From positions 28,479 to 92,478 of the forward strand of contig NZ_JACHEO010000016.1 of assembly GCF_014201505.1 (NCBI RefSeq): DNA of 64,000 nucleotides, in the 5' to 3' direction. Positions 35,010-42,777 of this stretch are shown piece by piece (position 1 is the first letter of the stretch; each line of letters begins with the position of its first letter). The DNA is from Desulfoprunum benzoelyticum. Its GTDB lineage: Bacteria > Desulfobacterota > Desulfobulbia > Desulfobulbales > Desulfocapsaceae. A program made the translations under genes and the position numbers. The notes under the pieces are model-generated. The model was not told where the DNA came from, searched no databases, and worked only from the letters and a program-made list of their open reading frames with translations.

Positions 35010-35623
35010 TACAGACTTGCCTGCCCCTTCTCGAAGCTCTTGTTCTTCTCTTCGATGACCTTGATCAGCCCGGCAAACTTATCCGTGCGCAGGATCGACT
35101 TGAACTGTTCCCGGTAGTTGCCGACCAGGCTCACCCCCTCGATATTGATGTCGTAAACCATCCATCTGCTGTCGGTCAGATTGAGGATATAGTGGACCGG
35201 AACCTTGACTCCCTGATTGTCAATGGTAGTCGAGACCTGGGCCCTTTTCCCCTTCACCCGCTCTTCCTGAAAATCGATCTGCTGGCCCGAGTAGCTTTCC
35301 AGTTTTCCAACATAGATATTTTCCAGGAGCTTGATCATCTGGCGAGTGAAATATTCCCGTTCTTCGGCCGAAATATCCTGCCATGTCCGGCCGAGGATTC
35401 GCTTCGACATCTCTTCAAAATCAAAGCCGACCTTGATCGCCTTCATGATCTTCGCTCGTCGTTCATCACGATGGGCATCCCCCTTCAGACGTTCATCGGC
35501 CAGAAGATCGGTCAGTGACTTGAGTGTCGGTTTCAGCTGGGCCATCGGACTTTCGACCGCATTCACCACAGGGCACAACAACACGGACAGCAGGAAGAGC
35601 AGTACGGCAGTTCTGACGTTCAT
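35009..35623 (-). CDS. mlaC: MlaC-type phospholipid-binding periplasmic protein
   Basis: A 204-aa secreted protein of the MlaC/Ttg2D family that shuttles phospholipid across the periplasm. A Sec signal peptide (MNVRTAVLLFLLSVLLCPVVNA) leads. The domain has FDFEEMSKRILGRTWQDISAEEREYF and the later YDINIEGVSLVGNYREQF typical of the family. It lies between mlaA and the cNMP-binding gene. Confidence 0.92.
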   Translation of the reverse strand: MNVRTAVLLFLLSVLLCPVVNAVESPMAQLKPTLKSLTDLLADERLKGDAHRDERRAKIMKAIKVGFDFEEMSKRILGRTWQDISAEEREYFTRQMIKLLENIYVGKLESYSGQQIDFQEERVKGKRAQVSTTIDNQGVKVPVHYILNLTDSRWMVYDINIEGVSLVGNYREQFKSILRTDKFAGLIKVIEEKNKSFEKGQASL

Positions 35624-35682
35624 ATTTTTGCTTTCACCTCGTAAAAAAATACGACTTCGACCGACAATCCCGCCGCGGTCGT

Positions 35683-36477
35683 CTATTGGTTCTCCTCGGT
35701 TCCGCCTCCCCGAATGCGGGCATTGCGATACTCGTAGTAGCCCTGACGTATCGCCACATAGGGATCGAGAGAATATTTTATCGTCTCTTCATACACATCC
35801 GGGGAGACGCTCATCCGGTTGACGAGGGCCGTACCGGAATAACCAAGCGCCTCATCCGAGTTCAATCCCACGTAGTTCACCGGGTTGGCGGCAAAATCGG
35901 CCACCCGGCCGAGCGTGTCGCGGACATTGGAGGGACCGAAGATCGGCCAGTAAAGATAGATTCCGGTCCCCGCCCCGTATCTGCCCAGCGTCTGCCCGAA
36001 ATCCGCCGAAGGAGGGTGCATGGCGAATTCACTGGCCGCCGGGTCGCCAAAACCGTACACCCCGAGGACCGTATTGATGCCGAACCGGGAAATGACCGTC
36101 CAGGCATCGCTGAATCGCCCCTGCAACAGGGTATTGATCAGCACTATCGGGCTGGACAGGTTGTTGACGAAATTATCGATGCAGCCACGGATATCGTGCG
36201 GCAGCGCCTCGGCGTAGACATTTTTGACCGGCTTCAGCATCCAGAAGTAGAGCTTGTCGTTGAAGACAAAAACCGCGCGGTTCCATGGCTCGAGCGGGTC
36301 GGAAATTATATCCGCATCCTGCCAGTCGTCATAGTCGTTATCGTATTCGTCTTCAAGCAGCAGGTCCGGCATTGCATCGGCGGCGACCGCGGCGACCGGA
36401 GCGATCAGCGACGAGCCAAGTAGAAAAAGCCACAGACACAACAGTACCGGGATAGCAGAACAGGTGCGAATTTTCAT
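35683..36477 (-). CDS. mlaA: MlaA/VacJ outer-membrane lipid asymmetry protein
   Basis: A 264-aa protein of the VacJ/MlaA family that removes misplaced phospholipid from the outer leaflet. EPWNRAVFVFNDKLYFWMLKPV, NTLLQGRFSDA, RFGINTVLGVYGFGDPA and the TLGRYGAGTGIYLYWPIFGPSNVRD stretch are diagnostic. A signal peptide (to ~VAAVAADA) is present, but I see no lipobox Cys near the cleavage site, unlike Escherichia coli MlaA. It is 10 bases from mlaD in the operon. Confidence 0.92.
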   Translation of the reverse strand: MKIRTCSAIPVLLCLWLFLLGSSLIAPVAAVAADAMPDLLLEDEYDNDYDDWQDADIISDPLEPWNRAVFVFNDKLYFWMLKPVKNVYAEALPHDIRGCIDNFVNNLSSPIVLINTLLQGRFSDAWTVISRFGINTVLGVYGFGDPAASEFAMHPPSADFGQTLGRYGAGTGIYLYWPIFGPSNVRDTLGRVADFAANPVNYVGLNSDEALGYSGTALVNRMSVSPDVYEETIKYSLDPYVAIRQGYYEYRNARIRGGGTEENQ

Positions 36478-36486
36478 CCCTTCCCC

Positions 36487-36936
36487 CTATTTGGCACTAC
36501 CGAAGGCAAACTTGCTGATCAACGATTCAATATCGATGGCGGATTCGGTCTCGGTCAGCAGTCCGCCTTCGGACAGGATCTCGTCGTCACCCCCCAGCGA
36601 CAGCTGAATATATTTATCACCGACAATCCCCTGGGACTTCACGGAGGCGATCGAATCGGCCGGAACCTGCAACCGTTTGTCGATGCGCAGGGTCACAAGC
36701 GCCAAGTGGTCCTCGGACAGGTCGACACCGATGACCTCGCCGACCACCACCCCGGAAATCTGGACCGATGCCCCCTTCTTCACCCCCGACACATTATCGA
36801 ACTCGGCCGTCAGGGTGTACCGACGGCTGTCGCCCCATAACGACACCTCTCCAAGCTTCAAGGCCAGGTAGCCGAAGGCCAGAAGCCCCGCCACCATGAA
36901 CAGGCCGACAACCAATTCCAGCGTATTTTTTTTCAT
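36487..36936 (-). CDS. mlaD: MlaD family MCE-domain protein
   Basis: A 149-aa inner-membrane-anchored MCE protein that forms the hexameric ring of the Mla transporter. One N-terminal membrane helix (LELVVGLFMVAGLLAFGYLAL) is followed by a single MCE domain (FDNVSGVKKGASVQISGVVVG). The end (SLISKFAFGSAK) may be the substrate-guiding helix. It overlaps mlaF by 4 bases. Confidence 0.93.
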   Translation of the reverse strand: MKKNTLELVVGLFMVAGLLAFGYLALKLGEVSLWGDSRRYTLTAEFDNVSGVKKGASVQISGVVVGEVIGVDLSEDHLALVTLRIDKRLQVPADSIASVKSQGIVGDKYIQLSLGGDDEILSEGGLLTETESAIDIESLISKFAFGSAK

Positions 36937-37718
36937 CGCTCCACCAGATGACTCTGATAAATCTCTCCCATTGTGGTCCGTACAAATTCCCGGATATGCT
37001 CCTGCCGCGACAACTGGATTTCCTCCGGACTGGTGAAGACATCCATTTTCCCTTCGTTCAGGATGATGACCTGGTCGGCAAGGCTGAAGATCTTCGGGAT
37101 ATCGTGGCTGACGATGATCGAGGAAAATCCCTCCTGGGCCTGGGTCTCGGCGAAGAGCCGGTAGATATCCTGGGTCATCACCGGGTCGAGCCCGGTCGTC
37201 GGCTCATCGAAGAGCAGGATCTCCGGCTTGAGCTGCAGGGCCCTCGCCAGCCCGACCCGCTTCCGCATCCCGCCACTCAGCTGCGCCGGGTATTTGCCCT
37301 CGTGCCCGGTAAGCCCGAGACGTTCAAGGGTTACGCCGACCTGGTCGCCGATCTCTTTCTCAGTTTTCTTCGTCCGCTCCCGCAGCGGCAGGGAGACGTT
37401 TTCATAGACCGTCAGGGAATCGAACAGCGCCGCCCCCTGGAACAGCACGCCGAACCTGGTGCGCAGATCCTCCAGGGCCTTGCCCTCGATATCGGTGACA
37501 TCCTGGCCATGGACGAAGATCCTGCCGGCATCGGCCCGCATCAGACAGAGGATGAGCTTCAGGGTAACGCTCTTGCCCTGGCCGCTCCCCCCGGCGATAA
37601 CGGTGGTTTTGCCGGTGGGAATCGAAAAACTGACCTTATCGAGCACCGTCTGGACCCCGCCGCTTCGTTTCGGGAATACCTTCAGCACCTCCCTGAATTC
37701 GATTGCAGGACCATTCAC
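36933..37718 (-). CDS. mlaF: Mla ABC transporter ATP-binding protein
   Basis: A 261-aa ABC ATPase that drives phospholipid transport with MlaE. Walker A is GGSGQGKSV, the signature LSGGMRKRV, Walker B LLFDEPTTGLDPV, and the switch His in IVSHDIPK. Start GTG overlaps the mlaE stop by 4 bases. Confidence 0.93.
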   Translation of the reverse strand: MNGPAIEFREVLKVFPKRSGGVQTVLDKVSFSIPTGKTTVIAGGSGQGKSVTLKLILCLMRADAGRIFVHGQDVTDIEGKALEDLRTRFGVLFQGAALFDSLTVYENVSLPLRERTKKTEKEIGDQVGVTLERLGLTGHEGKYPAQLSGGMRKRVGLARALQLKPEILLFDEPTTGLDPVMTQDIYRLFAETQAQEGFSSIIVSHDIPKIFSLADQVIILNEGKMDVFTSPEEIQLSRQEHIREFVRTTMGEIYQSHLVER

Positions 37719-38506
37719 AGCAGCACCGCCGTCAGCAGATAGTCGAAGACCAGGACCGTGATGGAGGACATGACAACGGCCTGAGTCGTTACCCGGCTGA
37801 CGCTCTCGGCCCCGAAACCGGCCCCCCTGATCTCCCAGACGAAATAACCCCGCCCGGTGCAGATCCAGACAACGAGAAGGCCGAAGACAAAGGATTTGAT
37901 GATGCCGAGGCGCAGATCGTGGTTGGTGACGCTCGCCTGCATGCTCTCGATGTAACTGCCGGGGCTGACACCCATCAGCGTCACGCCGGCGACGTATCCC
38001 CCGGCGATGCCGACGACGTCAAAGACCGCCGTCAACAGCGGGACGGAGAACAGGGCGGCCAGAAATTTCGGACTGATGAGATATCGGAAGGGGTCGATCG
38101 CCATGCAGTCGAGGGCATCGATCTGGTCCGAAATCCGCATGATGCCGAGTTCGGCGCACATCGCCGAACCGGCGCGCCCGGCGACCATCAGGGCGGTCAG
38201 GACCGGACCGAGTTCCATGATCAGCGAGAGCGAGACCGCCGAACCGAGCCAGCCCTCGGCCCCGAACTTGTTCAGGGAATAGAAACCCTGCAGCCCGAGC
38301 ACCATGCCGGTCGTCGCGGCCGTGCAGATGATGACGGTCAGCGACCCCGCACCGATGAAGTGCACCTGCCGCAGGACCTCTCTGAAGCGGAAGGGGCGCC
38401 TGAAGACGCCACGGAAGGCCTTCAGCAGGAAGAAGGTCATCCGGCCGAGGTCCTGAAGGACATAGACCCCGGTATCGCCGAGCCGCGCTATGGGATTGTT
38501 CTGCAT
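37715..38506 (-). CDS. mlaE: Mla ABC transporter permease
   Basis: A 263-aa MlaE-family permease with several membrane helices. Motifs GMVLGLQGFYSLNKFGAEGWLG, ELGPVLTALMVAGRAGSAMCAELGIM and EIDALDCMAIDP-like text (QIDALDCMAIDPFRYL) are strong. I chose the ATG at 38506 (MQNNPIARLG) with AGAGG upstream; the longer frame to 38698 covers the promoter. It is the first gene of the mla operon. Confidence 0.92.
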   Translation of the reverse strand: MQNNPIARLGDTGVYVLQDLGRMTFFLLKAFRGVFRRPFRFREVLRQVHFIGAGSLTVIICTAATTGMVLGLQGFYSLNKFGAEGWLGSAVSLSLIMELGPVLTALMVAGRAGSAMCAELGIMRISDQIDALDCMAIDPFRYLISPKFLAALFSVPLLTAVFDVVGIAGGYVAGVTLMGVSPGSYIESMQASVTNHDLRLGIIKSFVFGLLVVWICTGRGYFVWEIRGAGFGAESVSRVTTQAVVMSSITVLVFDYLLTAVLL

Positions 38507-38626
38507 ACGCCTCTGACCAGAATAAACTGCCGTACCTGAAATAGGAAAACAGCGCAAAGGATTCGTTCTTTTGCCGGGGCAGAAACGATACCGTTTCGAC
38601 CAACAGCGTTGGCAGTCGAGCTCAAT

Positions 38627-38655
38627 AGAATAAAATCTTGAGCGATCAATGTCAA
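38627..38655 (-). promoter_or_regulatory. mla operon promoter (sigma70 type)
   Basis: On the minus strand TTGACA (38655-38650), a 17-base spacer and TATTCT (38632-38627). This gives a leader of about 115 bases before mlaE. Confidence 0.68.
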
Positions 38656-38700
38656 TAACGATACAAATTTTGAACCTTTTCACCTCCCGGAGATGCACCT

Positions 38701-38731
38701 TGATCGGGAGATGTAGTACGCATCCCGATCA
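38701..38731 (-). terminator. hairpin at the end of the YejE-type gene
   Basis: A 9-bp perfect stem (tgatcggga / tcccgatca) with a 13-base loop whose right arm includes the stop codon of the permease gene. No U-run follows. The position fits termination before the mla promoter. Confidence 0.4.
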
Positions 38732-39793
38732 GGTTTTCCTCGGATCAAAGGTCTCGCGCAGGGCTTCGCCGATAAAGATCAGCAGGACCAGGGTCAGGAT
38801 CAGGACCGAAAAAGCCGAAAGCGACAGCCACCAGGCCTCGATGTTGGCCTTGCCCTGGGCGAGGAGCTCGCCGAGACTGGGGGTGGACGGAGGCACCCCC
38901 AGCCCGAGAAAGTCGAGACTGGTCAGGGCCAGGATCGAGGCCGAGACCCGAAAGGGCAGAAAGGTGATGACCGGGGTCATGCCGTTGGGCAGGAGATGGC
39001 GGTACATGATCATGAAATTGCCGACCCCGAGGGCCCGCGCCGCCTTGACATACTCCATGCTCCGCCCCTTGAGGAACTCGGCCCGGACATAATCGGAGAG
39101 CCCCATCCAGCTGAACAGCGACAGCAGGATCAGGAGCAGCAGGACGCTGGGCTGGAAGATCGAGGCGAAGATAATCAACAGATACAGTTCCGGCATCGCC
39201 CCCCAGATCTCGATAAAGCGCTGAAAGAACAGATCGGTCCGGCCGCCGAAAAAACCCTGGATCGCCCCGGCGACGATGCCGGCGACGGTACCGACCAGCG
39301 TCAGGGTAAAACCGAAGAGAATGCTCAGCCTGAAGCCATAGAGCAGGCGGGCCAGGACATCCCGGCCCCGGTCGTCGGTCCCCAGGTAGTTGACGGTCGT
39401 CGGCGGCGAGGGGACGGGACCGTCGATATCGAGATTGATGGTATTGTAGCTGTGCCGGTTCGGCGGGAAAAAGACCGTGCCCCCTGTCGCGTCCATCTCC
39501 TGCAGAAAATAGGGATCGAGATAGTCGGTCTCGGTGTCGAAATCACCGCCGAAGACCGTCTCGGGATAGCTGACCAGCAGGGGAAAATACGGTTTGCCCT
39601 TGTACAGCACCAGAAACGGGACGTCATTGCTGAGAAGCTCGGCAAACAGGCTCAAGACGAAGAGGATCGAGAACAGGACCAGGCTGTAATACCCCCGCCG
39701 ATTGCGGCGGAATCGGCGCCAACGCCTGCGGCCCAGACTCTGCCGGCCCGACCTTCCGCTGGTGCCGCCGGCGGCCGGCTCAACTGTCGACAT
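38729..39793 (-). CDS. yejE: YejE-type peptide ABC transporter permease
   Basis: A 354-aa OppC/YejE-type inner-membrane permease. The N-terminal basic stretch (RRWRRFRRNRRGYYSLVLF) leads into the first helix. A long periplasmic segment follows (FPLLVSYPETVFGGDFDTETDYLDP), typical of YejE. The permease core has GTDDRGRDVLARLLYGFR, the coupling region EFLKGRSMEYVKAARALGVG, then LTSLDFLGLGVPP. I chose the ATG at 39793, giving a 14-base overlap with yejB. No yejA or yejF gene adjoins. Confidence 0.88.
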   Translation of the reverse strand: MSTVEPAAGGTSGRSGRQSLGRRRWRRFRRNRRGYYSLVLFSILFVLSLFAELLSNDVPFLVLYKGKPYFPLLVSYPETVFGGDFDTETDYLDPYFLQEMDATGGTVFFPPNRHSYNTINLDIDGPVPSPPTTVNYLGTDDRGRDVLARLLYGFRLSILFGFTLTLVGTVAGIVAGAIQGFFGGRTDLFFQRFIEIWGAMPELYLLIIFASIFQPSVLLLLILLSLFSWMGLSDYVRAEFLKGRSMEYVKAARALGVGNFMIMYRHLLPNGMTPVITFLPFRVSASILALTSLDFLGLGVPPSTPSLGELLAQGKANIEAWWLSLSAFSVLILTLVLLIFIGEALRETFDPRKT

Positions 39794-40835
39794 GCCTGAA
39801 ACTGATGCGGGGATCGACGAGGACATAGCTGAGATCCGAGAGGAGGCGCGAAACCAGGCCGATGAGGGTGAAGAAATAGAGGGTGCCGAGCACCACCGGA
39901 TAATCACGGTTGAGCACCGACTGATAGGCGAGCAGGCCCATGCCGTCGAGCGAGAAGATGGTCTCGATCAGCAGGCTGCCGGTAAAGAACGAGGCGATGA
40001 AGTAGCCGGGAAAACCGGTGATGATCGGGATGATCGCATTGCGGAAGACATGGCGGTAGAGCACCTGATTCTCACTCAGCCCCTTGGCCCGGGCGGTCAG
40101 GACGTACTGTTTGCGGATCTCCTCGAGAAACGAGTTCTTGGTCAGCAGCGTCATCACCGCGAGGCTGCCGACGGCGCTGGCGGTGATCGGCAGCACCATG
40201 TGCCAGAGGTAATCGAGGATCTTCATGACCAGGCTCATCTCCGCCCAGTTGTCCGAGACCAGGCCGCGCAGCGGGAACAGGCTCCAGAAGCTGCCGCCGC
40301 CGAACAGGACGATCAGGACGATGCCGAGAACGAACCCCGGGATCGCGTACCCGACCAGGATGACGGTGCTGGTGACGACGTCGAAGCGCGACCCGTCCCG
40401 CACCGCCTTGGCGATGCCCAGGGGGATGCAGACCCCGTAGACGATGAGAAAGCTCCACAGGCCGAGAGACATCGAGATCGGCAGCCGGGCGATGACCAGG
40501 TCGGCAACCCGCTCATGATAATAGTAGGACGTGCCGAAATCGAAAAGCAGATAATTTTTCATCATCAGCAGGAAACGTTGCGCCGGCGGTTTGTCGAAGC
40601 CGTAAAGCTGCTGCAGCTTCGCCATCCGTTCCTGGTCCAGCCCCGACCCGCCGCGATACAGCGAGGAAGTACCGACGACCGCCGCCTCACCGCCTTTGCC
40701 GTGCCCCTCCATCTCGGCGATCAGTCTTTCGACCGGCCCCCCCGGCACGAACTGGGTGACGACAAAGGTCACCAGCATCACCCCGAACAGGGTGGGGATC
40801 ATCAGCGCAATTCTTTTGAGTATGTAGACAAGCAT
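39780..40835 (-). CDS. yejB: YejB-type peptide ABC transporter permease
   Basis: A 351-aa OppB/YejB-type permease. MLVYILKRIALMIPTLFGVMLVTFVV starts it, with VPGGPVERL shortly after. The core shows LGLWSFLIVYGVCIPLGI, the coupling region YVLTARAKGLSENQVLYRHVFRNA and ETIFSLDGMGLLAYQSVLNRDYPVV. It forms a permease pair with the overlapping yejE. Binding protein and ATPase must be supplied from elsewhere. Confidence 0.9.
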   Translation of the reverse strand: MLVYILKRIALMIPTLFGVMLVTFVVTQFVPGGPVERLIAEMEGHGKGGEAAVVGTSSLYRGGSGLDQERMAKLQQLYGFDKPPAQRFLLMMKNYLLFDFGTSYYYHERVADLVIARLPISMSLGLWSFLIVYGVCIPLGIAKAVRDGSRFDVVTSTVILVGYAIPGFVLGIVLIVLFGGGSFWSLFPLRGLVSDNWAEMSLVMKILDYLWHMVLPITASAVGSLAVMTLLTKNSFLEEIRKQYVLTARAKGLSENQVLYRHVFRNAIIPIITGFPGYFIASFFTGSLLIETIFSLDGMGLLAYQSVLNRDYPVVLGTLYFFTLIGLVSRLLSDLSYVLVDPRISFRHVDS

Positions 40836-41074
40836 CGTGTCAGTATCCGCACCGGTCGCTCGATTATGAAGCCAGACCGCTGATCATACGAAAAATATCG
40901 CCGACGGACATCTTAAAAGAAGAATATTTCTTGTATTTTATGGAACAGTATGTCTTTGTGATCCGGTAAGTGGCCGCAACACCGGGACCTCGTGCCAATC
41001 GCTCCGATCACCGGAACGCCCGGGGCCATTTTTTCTTGAAGGATGGCAAAAAGTATAGAATAAAGCAAGTTATT

Positions 41075-42193
41075 ATGATTACGACCAAAGAACAACTTGT
41101 CCACCTGATCGCCCGGGCCAGGAAGTCCGATGCCGTCGCCCTGGATACCGAATTCGTCTGGGAACGAACCTACTACCCGCAGCTGGGACTGATCCAGATC
41201 GCGCTTTCCGACGAAGACTGCCACCTCATCGATCCCTGCGCCCTTTCCGATCTCACACCGCTCGGCGACCTGCTGTGCGACCGCGGCGTCATCAAGATTT
41301 TCCATGACGCCCCCCAGGATCTGGCGATCCTCAACCGGGCCACCGGGGCGACGCCGCAGAATATCTTCGACACCCGCCTCGCCGCCGGCTTCGCCAATCT
41401 GTCGGCCAACCTCTCCCTCGCCAATCTGATCAAGGAACTGCTCGAGATCGATCTGCCCAAGACCGAAACCCGAACCAACTGGCTCCAGCGACCGCTCGAC
41501 GACAAACAGGTCGACTACGCCCTCGACGATGTCCGCTATCTCCGGGCCCTGCGGATTATCCTGCTCAACCGGGTCATCGGCCCCACCATCAGGATCTGGC
41601 TGCAGGAAGAGCTGAATCTGCTCAACAATCCGAATTCATACATGGGTTCGTTCGAGAATAATTCGCGCTACCTGAAAATCAGGGGGGCCGGCACTCTCAA
41701 CCGCCAGGCCTTGGCGATCCTCAGGGAGCTGGCAAACTGGCGGGACCAGGAGGCGAGATCCGTCGACCGTCCGCGGAGCCACATCATTCCCGACTCGGCG
41801 TTGCTGCTGATCGCCCAGAAGCATCCGGATTCGATCGAATCCCTGAAGGAAAAAGGTGTATTGTCGAGCAAGGCCCTCCACCGCCACGGCAAGATCATTG
41901 TCAATCTCGTCGACCAGGTGCTTCAGGCGGATCCGTCGACCTATCCGTCGCTGCATCAGCCCCCTCGGCTGACCGCCCGGGAAAAGGAGGCCATGGAGAA
42001 GCTCACCAGCCTGATCAACCTCAAGTGCGAGATTCAAGGCATCGACCCGGCACTTCTCGGCAACAGTACCGAACTGAAAACCCTCGTCAAGATCCTGCAC
42101 GGTCGCAATGTCGAGGCGCCCCGCCAGCTTCGCCAGACCGAGGGATGGCGCAAGCTCTTTCTCGAGGATTTCTTCCAGAACCAGAAACGCTAG
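41075..42193 (+). CDS. rnd: ribonuclease D
   Basis: A 372-aa 3'-5' exoribonuclease that trims tRNA and other stable RNA. DEDD motifs: ALDTEFVWERTYYPQLGLIQ, FHDAPQDLAIL and YALDDVRYL. HRDC domains follow (first around residues 215-290). I chose the ATG at 41075 (MITTKEQLVHL); the frame is open from 40970 without similarity. It is monocistronic and convergent with the thioredoxin gene. Confidence 0.92.
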   Translation: MITTKEQLVHLIARARKSDAVALDTEFVWERTYYPQLGLIQIALSDEDCHLIDPCALSDLTPLGDLLCDRGVIKIFHDAPQDLAILNRATGATPQNIFDTRLAAGFANLSANLSLANLIKELLEIDLPKTETRTNWLQRPLDDKQVDYALDDVRYLRALRIILLNRVIGPTIRIWLQEELNLLNNPNSYMGSFENNSRYLKIRGAGTLNRQALAILRELANWRDQEARSVDRPRSHIIPDSALLLIAQKHPDSIESLKEKGVLSSKALHRHGKIIVNLVDQVLQADPSTYPSLHQPPRLTAREKEAMEKLTSLINLKCEIQGIDPALLGNSTELKTLVKILHGRNVEAPRQLRQTEGWRKLFLEDFFQNQKR

Positions 42194-42260
42194 TTCCTGC
42201 CGGCCGGCTGCAGGCTCGATCGATATCAAAAAGCACGGCGCCGCCTCAGCACCGCAGGCC

Positions 42261-42725
42261 CTACCGTCCCGACTGGACTCCGGCAGCCAGTCTGCCGAGC
42301 TTTTCGGCCAGCAGCGGCTCCGGAGGGGCGCCGACGACCTGGTCGAGCACCTTGCCGTCCCGGAAAAACAACAGCGTCGGCACCCCCCGGATCCCGTAGC
42401 GCGCGGCGCTGTTCGGATGCCGGCGGGTGTTGATCTTGGCGACGACAACTTTTCTGAAAAATCTGCGGGCCATCGTCTCGATGACCGGCGCCAGTGCCCG
42501 GCACGGTCCGCAGTCGGGAGAGTAGAAATCCACCAGCACCGGCAGCCGGCTTCCGGCCAGAAAGTACTGGAGGTCCTGGTCGCCGAGTTCGACCGGGACG
42601 ACCTGGGCCGCCAGATCGATGATCTCCCCGCATTTGCCGCACCGCGGTCCTTCATGCTGCCGCTTCTCCGGAATCCTGTTCTTCGTCCCGCACCTGCCGC
42701 ACCCCACGATCACTGCAGCTTCCAC
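42261..42725 (-). CDS. thioredoxin with N-terminal zinc ribbon (TrxC-like)
   Basis: A 154-aa thioredoxin-2-like protein. The N-terminal 40 residues have two CxxC pairs (CGRCGTKNRIP and CGKCGE), as in TrxC. The thioredoxin domain has active site CGPC (SPDCGPCRALAP) and the cis-Pro in RGVPTLLFF. GTG start with GGAGGT upstream. It is a cytoplasmic reductase for protein disulfides. It lies 52 bases after the CbbO-like gene on the same strand. Confidence 0.9.
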   Translation of the reverse strand: MEAAVIVGCGRCGTKNRIPEKRQHEGPRCGKCGEIIDLAAQVVPVELGDQDLQYFLAGSRLPVLVDFYSPDCGPCRALAPVIETMARRFFRKVVVAKINTRRHPNSAARYGIRGVPTLLFFRDGKVLDQVVGAPPEPLLAEKLGRLAAGVQSGR

Positions 42726-42777
42726 TTTCCACCTCCACGCCTTGATTGATGGTTCATTACCCGATCTCGACCGCCTC

